A stretch of 64,000 nucleotides of DNA from Candidatus Corynebacterium intestinavium (GTDB lineage: Bacteria; Actinomycetota; Actinomycetes; Mycobacteriales; Mycobacteriaceae): the NCBI GenBank assembly GCA_019120635.1, contig DWUR01000008.1:1-64000 (forward strand). The letters are read 5' to 3'. The translations under genes were made by a program, and so were the position numbers. The notes under the pieces were generated by a model. That model did not search any database. It had not been told where the DNA came from and saw only the letters and a program-made list of their open reading frames with translations. Position 1 is the stretch's first letter; every line of letters starts with the position of its first letter. Of the stretch, positions 12,295-22,050 are shown piece by piece.

Positions 12295-12394
12295 CGCTCA
12301 CCAGCCTACTGCTGGCAGGCGACGGTTTCGACTTTGCTCCCCCGGGCAGAAAACCCGCCAAAAAACGCCGGGGGAGCGCGCCGTAACGAGCTGG

Positions 12395-14575
12395 CTAGAC
12401 GAGCTCCCGGGCGGCGTCGGCGACAGCCTCTGCCGTGATGCCGTACTCCTGGTAGAGGCGCTGGTAGTCCGCCGAGGCACCGAAGTGCTCGATAGAGATG
12501 TTGCGCCCACCGAAGCCGGTGAACTCGTGCCACGGCATCGCGATGCCCGCCTCGACGGAGACGCGGGCGGTCACGGACGGTGGCAGCACCTCGTCGCGGT
12601 AGGTCTGGTCCTGGGCCTTGAACCACTCGACGACCGGCATGGACACCACGCGGGCGCCGATACCCTCGGCCTCGAGTGCCTCGGCCGCAGCCACGGCCAG
12701 CTGCACCTCGGAGCCGGTGCCGATGAGGATGACCTGCGGGGTCTCGGTGGAGGATTCGCGGAGGATGTAGCCACCGCGACGCACGCCCTCGCGGGCCTTC
12801 TCCTTAGTGCCCTCCAAGACCGGGACGTTCTGGCGGGTGAGGATCATGGCCTTGGGCGCGGCCGGAGCCTCGAGTGCCTCGGCCCACGCAGCGGAGGTCT
12901 CGTTCGCATCAGCCGGGCGGATCACCGCGAGGTTCGGGATCGCGCGCAGCGCAGCCAGGTGCTCGATCGGCTGGTGGGTCGGACCGTCCTCGCCGAGGCC
13001 GATGGAGTCGTGCGTCCACACGAAGTAGCTATCCGTGCTCATCAGCGCGGCCAGGCGGACCGAGGCGCGCATGTAGTCGGAGAACTGGAGGAAGGTCGCA
13101 CCGTACGGGCGGGTCGGGCCGTGCAGGGCGATGCCGTTGATGATCGCGCCCATCGCGTGCTCCCGGATGCCGAAGTGCAGGTTCCGGCCGGTGGGGGAAG
13201 CGGTGAAGGTAGAGGTGGAGATGCTGGTCGGGCCGAAGGAGTCCTCCCCATTGATGAGGGTGTTGTTGGAGCCAGCCAGGTCGGCGGAGCCGCCCCACAG
13301 CTCCGGCATCTTCTTCGCCAGGGCCTGGAGCGCGGCACCGGAGGCCTTGCGGGTCGCGACGGACTCGCCGGCCTCGTAGCTCGGCAGCTCTGCATCGAAG
13401 CCCTCCGGCAGCTCGCCGGCGAAGAGGCGGTCGAAGAGCCCCTTATTCTCCGGGTTGGCCTCAGCCCAGGCGTCGAAGCTCTTGCGCCACTCGGCCTCCG
13501 CTGCCTCACCACGGGCGATGAGCTGGCGGGTGTGCTCGATGATCTCCTCTTCAACCGGGAAGAGCTCGTCCGGGAAGCCCAGGTTCTCCTTGACCCCGGA
13601 GATCTCCTCGGCGCCCAGGGCCGCGCCGTGCGAAGCTCCGGTGTTCACTGCGGTCGGCGCACCGTAGGCGATCACGCTGCGCATGCGGATGAAGGTGGGC
13701 TTGTTCTTCTCCTGCTTCGCGCTCTCCACGGCGTTCAGGATGCCGTCGACGTCCTCACCAGTGACCTCCAGGACCTGCCAGCCGTAGGCCTCATAGCGGG
13801 CGGTGACGTCCTCGGTGAAGGCGATGGTGGTGTCGTCCTCGATGGAGATACCGTTATCGTCCCAGAAGACGATGAGGTTGCCCAGCTCCTGGGTACCTGC
13901 CAGGGAGCCGGCCTCGGCGGTGATGCCCTCCTGGACGTCGCCGTCGGAGGCGATGACGTAGACGAAGTGGTCGAAGGGGGAGTCGCCGTCGCCCGCGTTC
14001 GGGTCGAAGAGTGCCTTCTCGCGGCGGGCTGCCATCGCCATGCCCACGGCGGACGCCAGGCCCTGGCCGAGCGGACCGGTGGTGATCTCCACGCCGTCGG
14101 TGTGACCGACCTCCGGGTGGCCGGGGGTCAGGGAGCCCCACTGGCGCAGCTGCTTGATGTCCTCAAGCTCCAGGCCGAAACCGCCCAGGTACAGCTGGAT
14201 GTACTGGGTGAGAGAAGAGTGACCACAGGAGAGGATGAAGCGGTCGCGACCGACCCAGGTCGGGTTCTTCGGGTTGTGGCGCAGTACGCGCTGGTAGAGC
14301 GTGTACGCCAGGGGAGCCAGGCTCATCGCGGTGCCCGGGTGGCCCGAACCGCACTTCTCCACGGCATCGGCGGCAAGCACGCGGGCAAGGTCGACCGCCC
14401 GGGTGTCCTTCTCGGACCAATCCGCCGGGAAGTTGCGGATCATCAATGCTTGGAGCTCGGCAGGGAGATTCGGATTATAAGACACGAACTTGGGCCTTCC
14501 TCGGGGTATGACGTACTCGGGTTGTAGCTCTCGCCACTGCGGACGCGCGGGCGAGGCTTGACTATGCATATTCAA
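12395..14575 (-). CDS. tkt: Transketolase
   Basis: [43 protein letters not shown], 726 aa. Confidence 0.98.
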   Translation of the reverse strand: MNMHSQASPARPQWRELQPEYVIPRGRPKFVSYNPNLPAELQALMIRNFPADWSEKDTRAVDLARVLAADAVEKCGSGHPGTAMSLAPLAYTLYQRVLRHNPKNPTWVGRDRFILSCGHSSLTQYIQLYLGGFGLELEDIKQLRQWGSLTPGHPEVGHTDGVEITTGPLGQGLASAVGMAMAARREKALFDPNAGDGDSPFDHFVYVIASDGDVQEGITAEAGSLAGTQELGNLIVFWDDNGISIEDDTTIAFTEDVTARYEAYGWQVLEVTGEDVDGILNAVESAKQEKNKPTFIRMRSVIAYGAPTAVNTGASHGAALGAEEISGVKENLGFPDELFPVEEEIIEHTRQLIARGEAAEAEWRKSFDAWAEANPENKGLFDRLFAGELPEGFDAELPSYEAGESVATRKASGAALQALAKKMPELWGGSADLAGSNNTLINGEDSFGPTSISTSTFTASPTGRNLHFGIREHAMGAIINGIALHGPTRPYGATFLQFSDYMRASVRLAALMSTDSYFVWTHDSIGLGEDGPTHQPIEHLAALRAIPNLAVIRPADANETSAAWAEALEAPAAPKAMILTRQNVPVLEGTKEKAREGVRRGGYILRESSTETPQVILIGTGSEVQLAVAAAEALEAEGIGARVVSMPVVEWFKAQDQTYRDEVLPPSVTARVSVEAGIAMPWHEFTGFGGRNISIEHFGASADYQRLYQEYGITAEAVADAARELV

Positions 14576-14586
14576 TCTACCGGCCA

Positions 14587-14718
14587 GGGCGAAACTCTGC
14601 GTTCTTGGGGCAGCCGGAACTTTTTAGCGGTCATTTTCGACTACTCAAGAGGGCTTGATGAATCATCCCCAATCCGGCTTTCAATCTGGCGACTCGCGGT
14701 ATCGGCGCAGTTTCGCCC
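14587..14718. promoter_or_regulatory. Divergent tkt/ctaB promoter region with nested inverted repeats
   Basis: GGGCGAAACT(CT)GCG at 14587 mirrored as CGCAGTTTCGCCC at 14706-14718; AGCCGGA at 14612-14618 mirrored as TCCGGCT at 14673-14679. Confidence 0.5.
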
Positions 14719-14763
14719 ACAGAATGCGCTCGGGTAGCGTATAGGCGGATAAGACGTGGAGAA

Positions 14764-15720
14764 GTGGAGGCAGAAGGCTTCGTGAATGGAATCTTGGATG
14801 CGGTCAAGGCTTATCTAGCGTTGACCAAGCCCCGGGTCATCGAGTTGCTCCTCGTCGCGACGATCCCGGCGATGCTCCAGGCCAATCGCGGTGAGATTGA
14901 GCTCGGCCTGATCATCCTCACCCTCATCGGTGGCTGGATGGGCGCAGCCTCCGCTAATACCTTCAACATGGTCGTCGACTACGACATCGACCAGTTGATG
15001 CGCCGCACGCGCCGCCGCCCGCTGGCCAAGGACACGGTTCCGGTCGAGCACGCAAAGATCTTCGCCTGGGTGCTGATGATCGCCAGTGTGCTGTGGCTGA
15101 CCTTCCTCGTGCACTCTCCGCTGTCTGCCGCGTTCATCCTGCTGACCATCTGGTTCTACGTCTACGTCTACTCCAAGTGGTTGAAGCGCCGCACTTGGCA
15201 GAACGTCATCTGGGGTGGGGCCGCCGGCTGCATGCCCGTCATGGTCGGCTGGGCAGCTGTGACGGATAACAACGGCGGTGCCTTCAACGCCGGCTGGAGC
15301 TCCTGGATTCAGGCGATCATCCTGTTCATGGTGATCTTCTTCTGGACTCCGCCCCACACCTGGGCGCTGGGCATGCGCTACCGCGAGGACTACAAGGCCG
15401 CGGGCGTACCCATGATGCCGGTGGTCAAGCCGCCGCTGGAGGTCACCCGCCAGATCCTCTGGTACACCTGGGCTACGGTCATCACCTCGCTGCTTCTGGT
15501 CCCCGCCGCGGGTTGGATCTACGCCGTCGCGGCTCTGGCCTCCGGCGCCTGGTTCATCTTCCGCGCCCACGGCCTGCACCGCGGGGTCAAGGAGGGCACG
15601 CCGGTCAAGCCGATGAAGCTGTTCTTCCTGTCGAATAACTACCTTTCCCTGCTCTTCGTTGCCCTTTCGGTCGACGCCGTTATTGGCTGGGACACCATTT
15701 GGCAGATGCTCGGCAACTAA
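14764..15720 (+). CDS. ctaB: Protoheme IX farnesyltransferase (heme o synthase)
   Basis: [66 protein letters not shown]. Confidence 0.97.
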   Translation: MEAEGFVNGILDAVKAYLALTKPRVIELLLVATIPAMLQANRGEIELGLIILTLIGGWMGAASANTFNMVVDYDIDQLMRRTRRRPLAKDTVPVEHAKIFAWVLMIASVLWLTFLVHSPLSAAFILLTIWFYVYVYSKWLKRRTWQNVIWGGAAGCMPVMVGWAAVTDNNGGAFNAGWSSWIQAIILFMVIFFWTPPHTWALGMRYREDYKAAGVPMMPVVKPPLEVTRQILWYTWATVITSLLLVPAAGWIYAVAALASGAWFIFRAHGLHRGVKEGTPVKPMKLFFLSNNYLSLLFVALSVDAVIGWDTIWQMLGN

Positions 15721-15757
15721 GGTGGAGAGCCAACCCGGGGAATCGCCCCGATCTGCA

Positions 15758-15793
15758 GGCCGCATCCGGGAGGGTGCGGCCGTTATTTTTTTG
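15758..15793 (+). terminator. Rho-independent terminator of ctaB
   Basis: GGCCGCATCCgggaGGGTGCGGCCgttATTTTTTT. Confidence 0.85.
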
Positions 15794-15812
15794 TTAGCGA
15801 AGAGGAGTACCG

Positions 15813-16151
15813 ATGCCGCTCTTTTCCATCATCATGGTGACTTCTTACCTGGCCGGGGGCGCCGTATTGCTGTGGGTTGGGGTGAAGGGCGGATCAGAAA
15901 CTCTGCCCCGCAACGACTGGATCGGAATCAGGACCCACAAGACGCTTTCCAGCGATGAGGCCTGGCTGACGGGGCATAAGGCTGCTGCGGGCTATCTCAA
16001 AGCCAGCAGCGTGCCGATGATCCTCGGTGGGATCTTCTTCATCTTCGCCAGTGACGAGCAGATTGGCTACGCAACTCTGCCAACTGCGGGGATCACGTTT
16101 GTGCTGGTGATGCTCGCAGTACGCAAGGCGCATACAGCCATCAGCGAATAG
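15813..16151 (+). CDS. SdpI-family-like small membrane protein
   Basis: 112 aa, three hydrophobic segments and 'NDWIGIRTHKTLSSDEAWLTGHKAAAGYL' motif typical of SdpI/YhfL-like proteins. Confidence 0.75.
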   Translation: MPLFSIIMVTSYLAGGAVLLWVGVKGGSETLPRNDWIGIRTHKTLSSDEAWLTGHKAAAGYLKASSVPMILGGIFFIFASDEQIGYATLPTAGITFVLVMLAVRKAHTAISE

Positions 16152-16173
16152 GTCTCGCCCCCGTCGTAGTGAA

Positions 16174-16217
16174 AAGCCCGGGCCGAGCCGTTGGAAAACA
16201 ACGGTCCACCCGGGCTT
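16174..16217. terminator. Nested hairpin between SdpI-like gene and ctaA
   Basis: AAGCCCGGG...CCGTTGgaaaaCAACGG...CCCGGGCTT; no clear T-tract. Confidence 0.55.
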
Positions 16218-16319
16218 GTGCGCGTCACGGGCCGCGTCGATATGTTGCGGCTCCTGGAAGGTTTTTGGGGCGTTTGCCCGGCGCTTGAGTGTGTCCTATG
16301 CGCCGGGTGGGAAAGCCGT

Positions 16320-17396
16320 TTAGTCTCCCTGGACGGCGTGGCTCACCGTTTCGCTCTGTTCCTCGTGGGTCTTCTGGTAGCGCAGCGCCCACAGGTAGCC
16401 GGTGGCCAGGGTGACCAGACCGGATCCGATGACGTGGACCGGGACAGTCCAGCGGGGCACGCCCAGCCAGAACTGGATGATGCCCACCACGCCCTGGAAG
16501 AGGATGCCGGCGCACATCCAGGCGGCGGCCTTCCGCACGCGTGGCGCGGCCACTACGGCGATGAGGGCGGCGATCAGGCCGATCGTCAGGCCCAGGTAGA
16601 GGTACATGGCGTGGGCGTGGATGTGGGCGATGGATTCGAGGCTCACCTGCAGTCGGTGCTCCGGCTTGATGGCCTCGTCACCGGCGTGCGGGCCCGCACT
16701 CGTGACGAGTACACCCGTGATCAGGGTGAAGGCCAGTGCCACGGCGCTCATCGTGGTGAGCACGCGCAGGGCGGCGGGCATCTGAGGTTTGACGGGGGCG
16801 TCGTCGTCCTCGGTGACCTTGACGAGCAGAATCGCAGCCAGGAAGACGAGCAGCATCGAAGGCAGGAAGTGGGCGGCGACGATCCACCACGCCAGATCCA
16901 GGCGCACGCTGATGCCGCCGATGATGGCCTGGGCGATAATACCCAGACCCTGGATGAAGGACAGGTGGAGGATCGAGGAGCGCCGGCCTGCTCGCAGCAG
17001 AGCGATGAAGGCTGCGAGCGCCGCAGCAATCAGCACGAAGGTCAGCAGCCGATTGCCGAACTCAATAATCTGGTGGATCCACGGCGCAGAGCCAGCAACG
17101 GGCACGAAGGAACCCGGGTGGCACTGTGGCCAAGTCTCACAGCCGAGGCCGGAGCCGGTCACGCGGACGAGGGATCCGGTGAAGGTGATGCCCGTCTGGC
17201 AGATCAGCAGGATGAGGGTCAGCACCCACTGGGTCTTGAGGCGCGGGATCTTCACGGCTTTGTTGCCATCGGCGTCCACCTCGCGCGGCAGGCCGACCTT
17301 GCGGTCCGCGCGGTAAATCGCTGCGTAGAGTTTCAGCATTGCCCGGCTCAGCGGGTTGTTCGTTTGGGCTGCTTGTTGGCTAATCGGATCCATCAC
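16320..17396 (-). CDS. ctaA: Heme A synthase (COX15/CtaA)
   Basis: VRVTGSGLGCETWPQCHPGSFVP, multiple TM segments; near ctaB. Confidence 0.94.
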   Translation of the reverse strand: MMDPISQQAAQTNNPLSRAMLKLYAAIYRADRKVGLPREVDADGNKAVKIPRLKTQWVLTLILLICQTGITFTGSLVRVTGSGLGCETWPQCHPGSFVPVAGSAPWIHQIIEFGNRLLTFVLIAAALAAFIALLRAGRRSSILHLSFIQGLGIIAQAIIGGISVRLDLAWWIVAAHFLPSMLLVFLAAILLVKVTEDDDAPVKPQMPAALRVLTTMSAVALAFTLITGVLVTSAGPHAGDEAIKPEHRLQVSLESIAHIHAHAMYLYLGLTIGLIAALIAVVAAPRVRKAAAWMCAGILFQGVVGIIQFWLGVPRWTVPVHVIGSGLVTLATGYLWALRYQKTHEEQSETVSHAVQGD

Positions 17397-17469
17397 AGCA
17401 CTTAAGATTAGTCGTGGTGAGGGAGCAAAGCTAAAGGGCGCGCGCTAGGCGAGGCCAACCACACCAGGC

Positions 17470-17485
17470 TGTGAACAAGCACACA
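17470..17485 (-). promoter_or_regulatory. Candidate GlxR (CRP-type) site upstream of ctaA
   Basis: TGTGA-ACAAGC-ACACA, one mismatch to TGTGA-N6-TCACA. Confidence 0.4.
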
Positions 17486-17533
17486 TAAAACTTTGCGTTG
17501 AGGCCAGATCCGGCGGTGAGAAGCAGTCTTGTT

Positions 17534-18442
17534 CTAATCGCCCTTGATGGTGAAGGAGAACAGCTTCCGGGCGCCGACCGCACCCACGATCGCCCAGACC
17601 GCGAGAACGACGACGGCGAACCAGTCGACCCCGCCGGCGAAGGATTCTTCCAGCCCGGCGGCCAGCGCCACGGATGGAATGAGCTGCAACAGGGTTTGTG
17701 CCTGAGGCCCCAAGTCGGAGGCGACGGTGGAGTAACCAACCGCGCCCAGCAGCACGAACCAGATGGTGTTTGCAAGCGCCAGCACCATCTCGGAGCTCAA
17801 GGTGCCCCCGAGCAACAGGCCCAGCGAGGTGAAGCAGCCCACACCCAGGATGAGGAAGATCGCGGCGATCACCAGCCCGAGTCCTGGTGGTGACCACCCG
17901 AGCAGCAGGGCGACAACCGTGAGGATCAGCACCTGGATGGTAACCACGATCAACACTGCGGCGATCTTGCCGGCGATGAGGGCAGAGGTGGGAACCCCAG
18001 CCGCGCCGATTCGCTTGAGTGCGCCGTAGCGCCGGTCGAAGGCCACGGCGATGGCCTGGCCTGTGAAACCGGCACCCATGATCGCCACCGCGAGCACCAT
18101 CGGGAACGCGCTAGCCACGGGGTCGTCCAACGGGACAACCGGTACCAGGGCCAGCCCCAGCAGCAGGCCGACCGGGATGATCAAGGACAGCAGCTGCTGC
18201 TCGCCGTGGCGCAGGAAGAGCAGGGACTCGATCTTGGTTTGCGCCAGCAGCATGCGGACAAAGCTCGCCTGCTTCGGGGCGGGTTCGAAGGTGCCGACGG
18301 GGAAGCGGCCGCCGGTTGCTGGCGCGTCCTCCATCACGGATCCCGCCTCGGTAGCCTGCTCTGCGGGAGCATCGGAACCCTGCGCCGACGGCATGCCGGT
18401 GGGCTGGCCACCTTGGGCGCCTAGGTTGTTCGCGGAAGTCAT
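17534..18442 (-). CDS. ABC-2 type transporter permease
   Basis: Six-TM-like hydrophobic pattern; ATGA overlap with upstream ATPase gene. Confidence 0.88.
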   Translation of the reverse strand: MTSANNLGAQGGQPTGMPSAQGSDAPAEQATEAGSVMEDAPATGGRFPVGTFEPAPKQASFVRMLLAQTKIESLLFLRHGEQQLLSLIIPVGLLLGLALVPVVPLDDPVASAFPMVLAVAIMGAGFTGQAIAVAFDRRYGALKRIGAAGVPTSALIAGKIAAVLIVVTIQVLILTVVALLLGWSPPGLGLVIAAIFLILGVGCFTSLGLLLGGTLSSEMVLALANTIWFVLLGAVGYSTVASDLGPQAQTLLQLIPSVALAAGLEESFAGGVDWFAVVVLAVWAIVGAVGARKLFSFTIKGD

Positions 18443-19476
18443 GAGCGCATCTCCCATCCGGTCAGCGAGAGGAAAACTTCCTCCAGGGTCTGTTCAGTGC
18501 TGTCGAGCTTCGTGATCATCGTCGCGCAGTCGCGGGCCGCGAGCGCAAGCATCAGGACGCCGTCGGGAGTGGCGGGGATACCTTCCACGGCGAATTGGCG
18601 TGGCTTGATCTCCCGGACCCGTACCGTTGGCGCTGACTCGGCGCCGCTGGCCTCATCCAGCAGCGCCCCCTGTCCTGCCTTGGCCGCACCAGCCTTGACC
18701 TCGAGGAGCGCACGGTGGAAGTGACCCCGGTCGAGGTCGGCGTCGACACTGACCTGGAAGGTGTGCCCGCTTCCGCCACCTGAGCGCTCGGAGGTGAGTT
18801 CCTTCGGGGTACCAGCGGCGACGACCTTACCCTTGTCGATGATGACGACCCGGTCGGAGAGCGCCTCCGCTTCGTCGAGCAGGTGGGTGGTGAGGACGAC
18901 GCCCACTCCGTCGCGGCGCATGGAACGCACGATGTCCCACACCGCGTGCCGGGACTGCGCGTCCAAACCTGCGGTGGGCTCGTCGAGGAAGACCAACTCC
19001 GGGCGATTCACCAGCGCACAGGCGAGCGCTAGACGTTGCTGCTGGCCGCCGGAGAGGCGCCGATAGGTGGTGGAGCGGTGTTTCGTGAGCCCCACCATGT
19101 CCAGCAGCCACTCGGTATCGAGCGGGTCCTCGCTATAGCTGGCAACCAGCTTGAGCATCTCGCCGACCCGGATGCCCGGGTAAGCGCCGCCGCCCTGCAG
19201 CATCACCCCGATGCGGGACCGCACGGCGTCGGAATCCTTGGCGGGATCCAAACCGAAGAGCCGGATCTCGCCTGCATCCGGGCGGGCGAAGCCCTCGCAC
19301 ATTTCGATGGTCGTGGTTTTGCCCGCGCCGTTCGGGCCCAGTAGTGCCACGATCTCACCGGGGTAGACCTGGAAATCCAGCCCATCGACGGCGGTGTGGG
19401 CGCCAAACTTCTTCACCGCGCCAGTGACCTGGAGCAGTGGTTGAAGTTGAGGGGCCGAAGAGTCCTGCATTTTCAC
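18439..19476 (-). CDS. ABC transporter ATP-binding protein (multidrug/daunorubicin-type)
   Basis: LLGPNGAGKTTTIEMCEG Walker A, RLSGGQQQRLALACAL, VFLDEPTAGLD. Confidence 0.95.
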   Translation of the reverse strand: MKMQDSSAPQLQPLLQVTGAVKKFGAHTAVDGLDFQVYPGEIVALLGPNGAGKTTTIEMCEGFARPDAGEIRLFGLDPAKDSDAVRSRIGVMLQGGGAYPGIRVGEMLKLVASYSEDPLDTEWLLDMVGLTKHRSTTYRRLSGGQQQRLALACALVNRPELVFLDEPTAGLDAQSRHAVWDIVRSMRRDGVGVVLTTHLLDEAEALSDRVVIIDKGKVVAAGTPKELTSERSGGGSGHTFQVSVDADLDRGHFHRALLEVKAGAAKAGQGALLDEASGAESAPTVRVREIKPRQFAVEGIPATPDGVLMLALAARDCATMITKLDSTEQTLEEVFLSLTGWEMRS

Positions 19477-19513
19477 AGCTATTCAGTCTAGCCAGATGAG
19501 TCTAACTAGGGGC

Positions 19514-21244
19514 TCACCGGCTGTTGGGTGTGTCTGCCAGGACGACCGCATCCTTCGGACGAGGCAGCGCGAGGGCGTTGGCATATGGCGGATGCTTCTT
19601 GAGGTAGCGCCAGCTGGCGGCGAGCAACACGAGGAAGAGGAGCGCGGACATGGCGTAGATGAAGGCCACCGTCGCCGGCGGCAGCCCGAGCCCACGGGGC
19701 AGGATGAAGAAGCTGAAGGCCACCGAGTAGACGATCGTCGCGAAGTGGAAGACCGGTCGGTTGGCCCACGCTGCGAGCGGCAGAATGGCCCACAGCAGGT
19801 ACCAGGGGTGGACGACGGGGAAGAAGATCACGAGGAACAGCGTGGCCACACCGAGCCCTCCCACGGGGTGAATGCGACCCCGGTAGGAGGCCCACAGCAT
19901 GCGCACCACCCAAAACGCGCCGATCATGACGCCGAGGAAGCGAAAGACGAGCAGCGCGGCGGATTGCTGATCTCCGAGGCCCAGGAGGGTGCCGAGGAAG
20001 GAGGACGCCAAACCCGCCAACGTGGACAGGCTCATCCAGCTGATGATTTCTGCAGCCCCGCCCTGGGAGGTGATCCAACCGAAGCCCACGCCTGTGATCA
20101 CGGAGAACAGACTCGCAGTGGCCGCGGCGACCACCGCGCTGGCCACTCCTGCGCCGATGAGATGTCGCAGACCCTCGCCCCACCAGCGCGCGATAGCCAC
20201 TGCGGTGAAGCCGAGGGCCATCAGGGCGGTCACCTTAATCAGGCCCGCGCAGGTGACGATGACCGTACCGGAGAGCATGAGAAGCAGGCGGCTGCTCAAT
20301 GGGCGCTCGTAATGGTCGGTGCCGCGCAGCACGAACTCCATGCCCACGAGCAGAAAGCCGAGCATGAGTGCCTCGTTGTGGATACCCGCGACGAGGTGGA
20401 GCAGCGTCAGCGGGTTCAGCACCCCGAGCCACCAGGCCGTCTGGGGTGCGATGCCGCAGCGCTGGGCGAGTCTGGTCAGCGCCCAGCCGGTGAGCACCAG
20501 ACCGGTGATGCTCATCAGCCGATGGCCGAAGACCCCCAGCACGATGTTGTTGCCGGTGAGCATGGAGATCACGGCCCCATAGCCCAGTGCGACCGGGCCA
20601 TAAGGGGCAGGGGAGTGAGCCCACATCAGCGGCACGGAACGGGCGAGCGGGTCTTGCACCCCGAGGATGTCCACCGGACCCGCGCTATACGGGTCCAGCC
20701 CCTGTGCAGCGATCGCCCCCTGGGCTAGATAAGAGTAGATGTCCTGGGTAAACATCGGCGCGGTGATCGCCAAGGGAAGCACCCAGAGGGCGAAAATGCG
20801 CCAATAGGTGCGGATGGGCAGCCGGGGGATTTGCCTTCCCCCTGGCCCCAGGACGAAGGCCGCGAGTAGGAGCCAGGCAACAACCAGAAAACCGATTCCG
20901 ACGAAGACGGTCACGGTGGTGCTGTGCAACATCCGGGCCAAGACGTTGATCCCGGGAACTGACCAGAATGGGTTGCCCACCACGGGCATCGCGCCCGCGC
21001 CAATACCCCCCAGGGCGATGAGAATGGTGCCGATGGATCCCAGCCACACCGCGATCTGCAGCCGCAGCCGGTAGGCGGGGTTGAGGGGCTCCAACGGCGC
21101 GTGGAGGGCGAGCACCCGGCCCTCTTGGTGGAGCTGTGCCGAGCGGGAACCGGCCAGGCCGAGCCGGGGCAGCACGTCCAAATAGCGGCGCCACAGGCTG
21201 AAGGGGCCGCGGATCAACGCGTGGCCGGGTCGGTTCGAAGACAT
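19514..21244 (-). CDS. mptB: Alpha-(1->6)-mannopyranosyltransferase, MptB-like (GT-C polytopic)
   Basis: Polytopic protein with YSYLAQGAIAAQGLDPYSAGPVDILG; upstream of and divergent to sufR as in other corynebacteria. Confidence 0.85.
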   Translation of the reverse strand: MSSNRPGHALIRGPFSLWRRYLDVLPRLGLAGSRSAQLHQEGRVLALHAPLEPLNPAYRLRLQIAVWLGSIGTILIALGGIGAGAMPVVGNPFWSVPGINVLARMLHSTTVTVFVGIGFLVVAWLLLAAFVLGPGGRQIPRLPIRTYWRIFALWVLPLAITAPMFTQDIYSYLAQGAIAAQGLDPYSAGPVDILGVQDPLARSVPLMWAHSPAPYGPVALGYGAVISMLTGNNIVLGVFGHRLMSITGLVLTGWALTRLAQRCGIAPQTAWWLGVLNPLTLLHLVAGIHNEALMLGFLLVGMEFVLRGTDHYERPLSSRLLLMLSGTVIVTCAGLIKVTALMALGFTAVAIARWWGEGLRHLIGAGVASAVVAAATASLFSVITGVGFGWITSQGGAAEIISWMSLSTLAGLASSFLGTLLGLGDQQSAALLVFRFLGVMIGAFWVVRMLWASYRGRIHPVGGLGVATLFLVIFFPVVHPWYLLWAILPLAAWANRPVFHFATIVYSVAFSFFILPRGLGLPPATVAFIYAMSALLFLVLLAASWRYLKKHPPYANALALPRPKDAVVLADTPNSR

Positions 21245-21280
21245 GCAACCACGATAATGAAGCCAGAGTTTTTAGGGAAC

Positions 21281-21299
21281 ATAGGTTCGCCTTAGTGGA
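21281..21299 (+). promoter_or_regulatory. DtxR-box-like sequence upstream of sufR
   Basis: ATAGGTTCGCCTTAGTGGA resembles TTAGGTTAGCCTAACCTAA mainly in the left half. Confidence 0.25.
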
Positions 21300-21315
21300 C
21301 AGGGGGAATTATTTA

Positions 21316-21334
21316 AGACACACTCGTGTTGTCT
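21316..21334 (+). promoter_or_regulatory. Candidate SufR operator (imperfect dyad immediately before sufR start)
   Basis: AGACACACTCGTGTTGTCT, arms AGAC-ACAC / GTGT-(T)-GTCT. Confidence 0.4.
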
Positions 21335-21338
21335 AATC

Positions 21339-22043
21339 ATGACGGCCCTCAACGATGAAAGGCGGGTTGATATGGCACCAGTGGAAACCGACACGCGCCG
21401 TCGCATCCTGCTGTACGTGTTGAGACACGGGCCAGTGAGCGCGACAACCATTAGCGAGGCTTTTGGTTTGAGCGCAGCTGGCGTGAGGCGCCATCTGGAC
21501 AACATCGTCGCGGATGGGCTCGCGGAGGCCGTTGACGCGCCACGGTCAGGACAGCGTGGGCGACCGGCGAAGCTATTCCGCCTCACTGATGCGGGTCGAG
21601 CGCAGTTCGGTCATGATTACGACACCCTTGCACTCCTCGCACTGCGTGCCCTGAAAAACTCGGGCGGAGAGGAAGCAGTCCAGGACTTTGCTGCGCAACG
21701 CATCAATGATCTGTTGGGGGACATCCCCGAACTCGACGGTGACTACGCAGACGACCGTGACGTGAAGGCCCAAGCCAAGAACATCGCGGAGGCGCTGACC
21801 AACCGTGGCTACGCGGCCACCGTGAGCCATGCGGCCGGCGGCGTCCAAATCTGCAGGCACCACTGCCCAATCCAGGACGTGGCGGAGGAGTTCCCCGAGC
21901 TGTGCGCTGCAGAGCACCGGGTAGTTGCGGAGCTACTCGGCCAGCACACTCAGCCGCTCGCTACTATCGCGGACGGCAACGGTATCTGTACGACCCATAT
22001 TCCGCTGACCACCATTACCCCTTCCGCAACGAAGGAAAGCTGA
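21339..22043 (+). CDS. sufR: SufR-like Fe-S-responsive transcriptional regulator
   Basis: N-terminal wHTH '[35 protein letters not shown]'; C-terminal Cys-rich ICRHHCPIQ; first gene of suf cluster. Confidence 0.93.
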   Translation: MTALNDERRVDMAPVETDTRRRILLYVLRHGPVSATTISEAFGLSAAGVRRHLDNIVADGLAEAVDAPRSGQRGRPAKLFRLTDAGRAQFGHDYDTLALLALRALKNSGGEEAVQDFAAQRINDLLGDIPELDGDYADDRDVKAQAKNIAEALTNRGYAATVSHAAGGVQICRHHCPIQDVAEEFPELCAAEHRVVAELLGQHTQPLATIADGNGICTTHIPLTTITPSATKES

Positions 22044-22050
22044 AGAATCT

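Noticed and set aside
12131-14527. 798-aa plus-strand ORF antisense to tkt (and similar long shadow ORFs such as 9579-11126, 22015-23460 minus, 36347-37717, 57734-59200 minus, 59610-60980 minus)
   Set aside because: High-GC antisense shadow ORFs fully covered by well-recognised genes on the other strand. Their composition ([18 protein letters not shown]..., H/R/V/L/G-rich) is typical of reverse-complement GC3-rich codons, with no recognisable domains.
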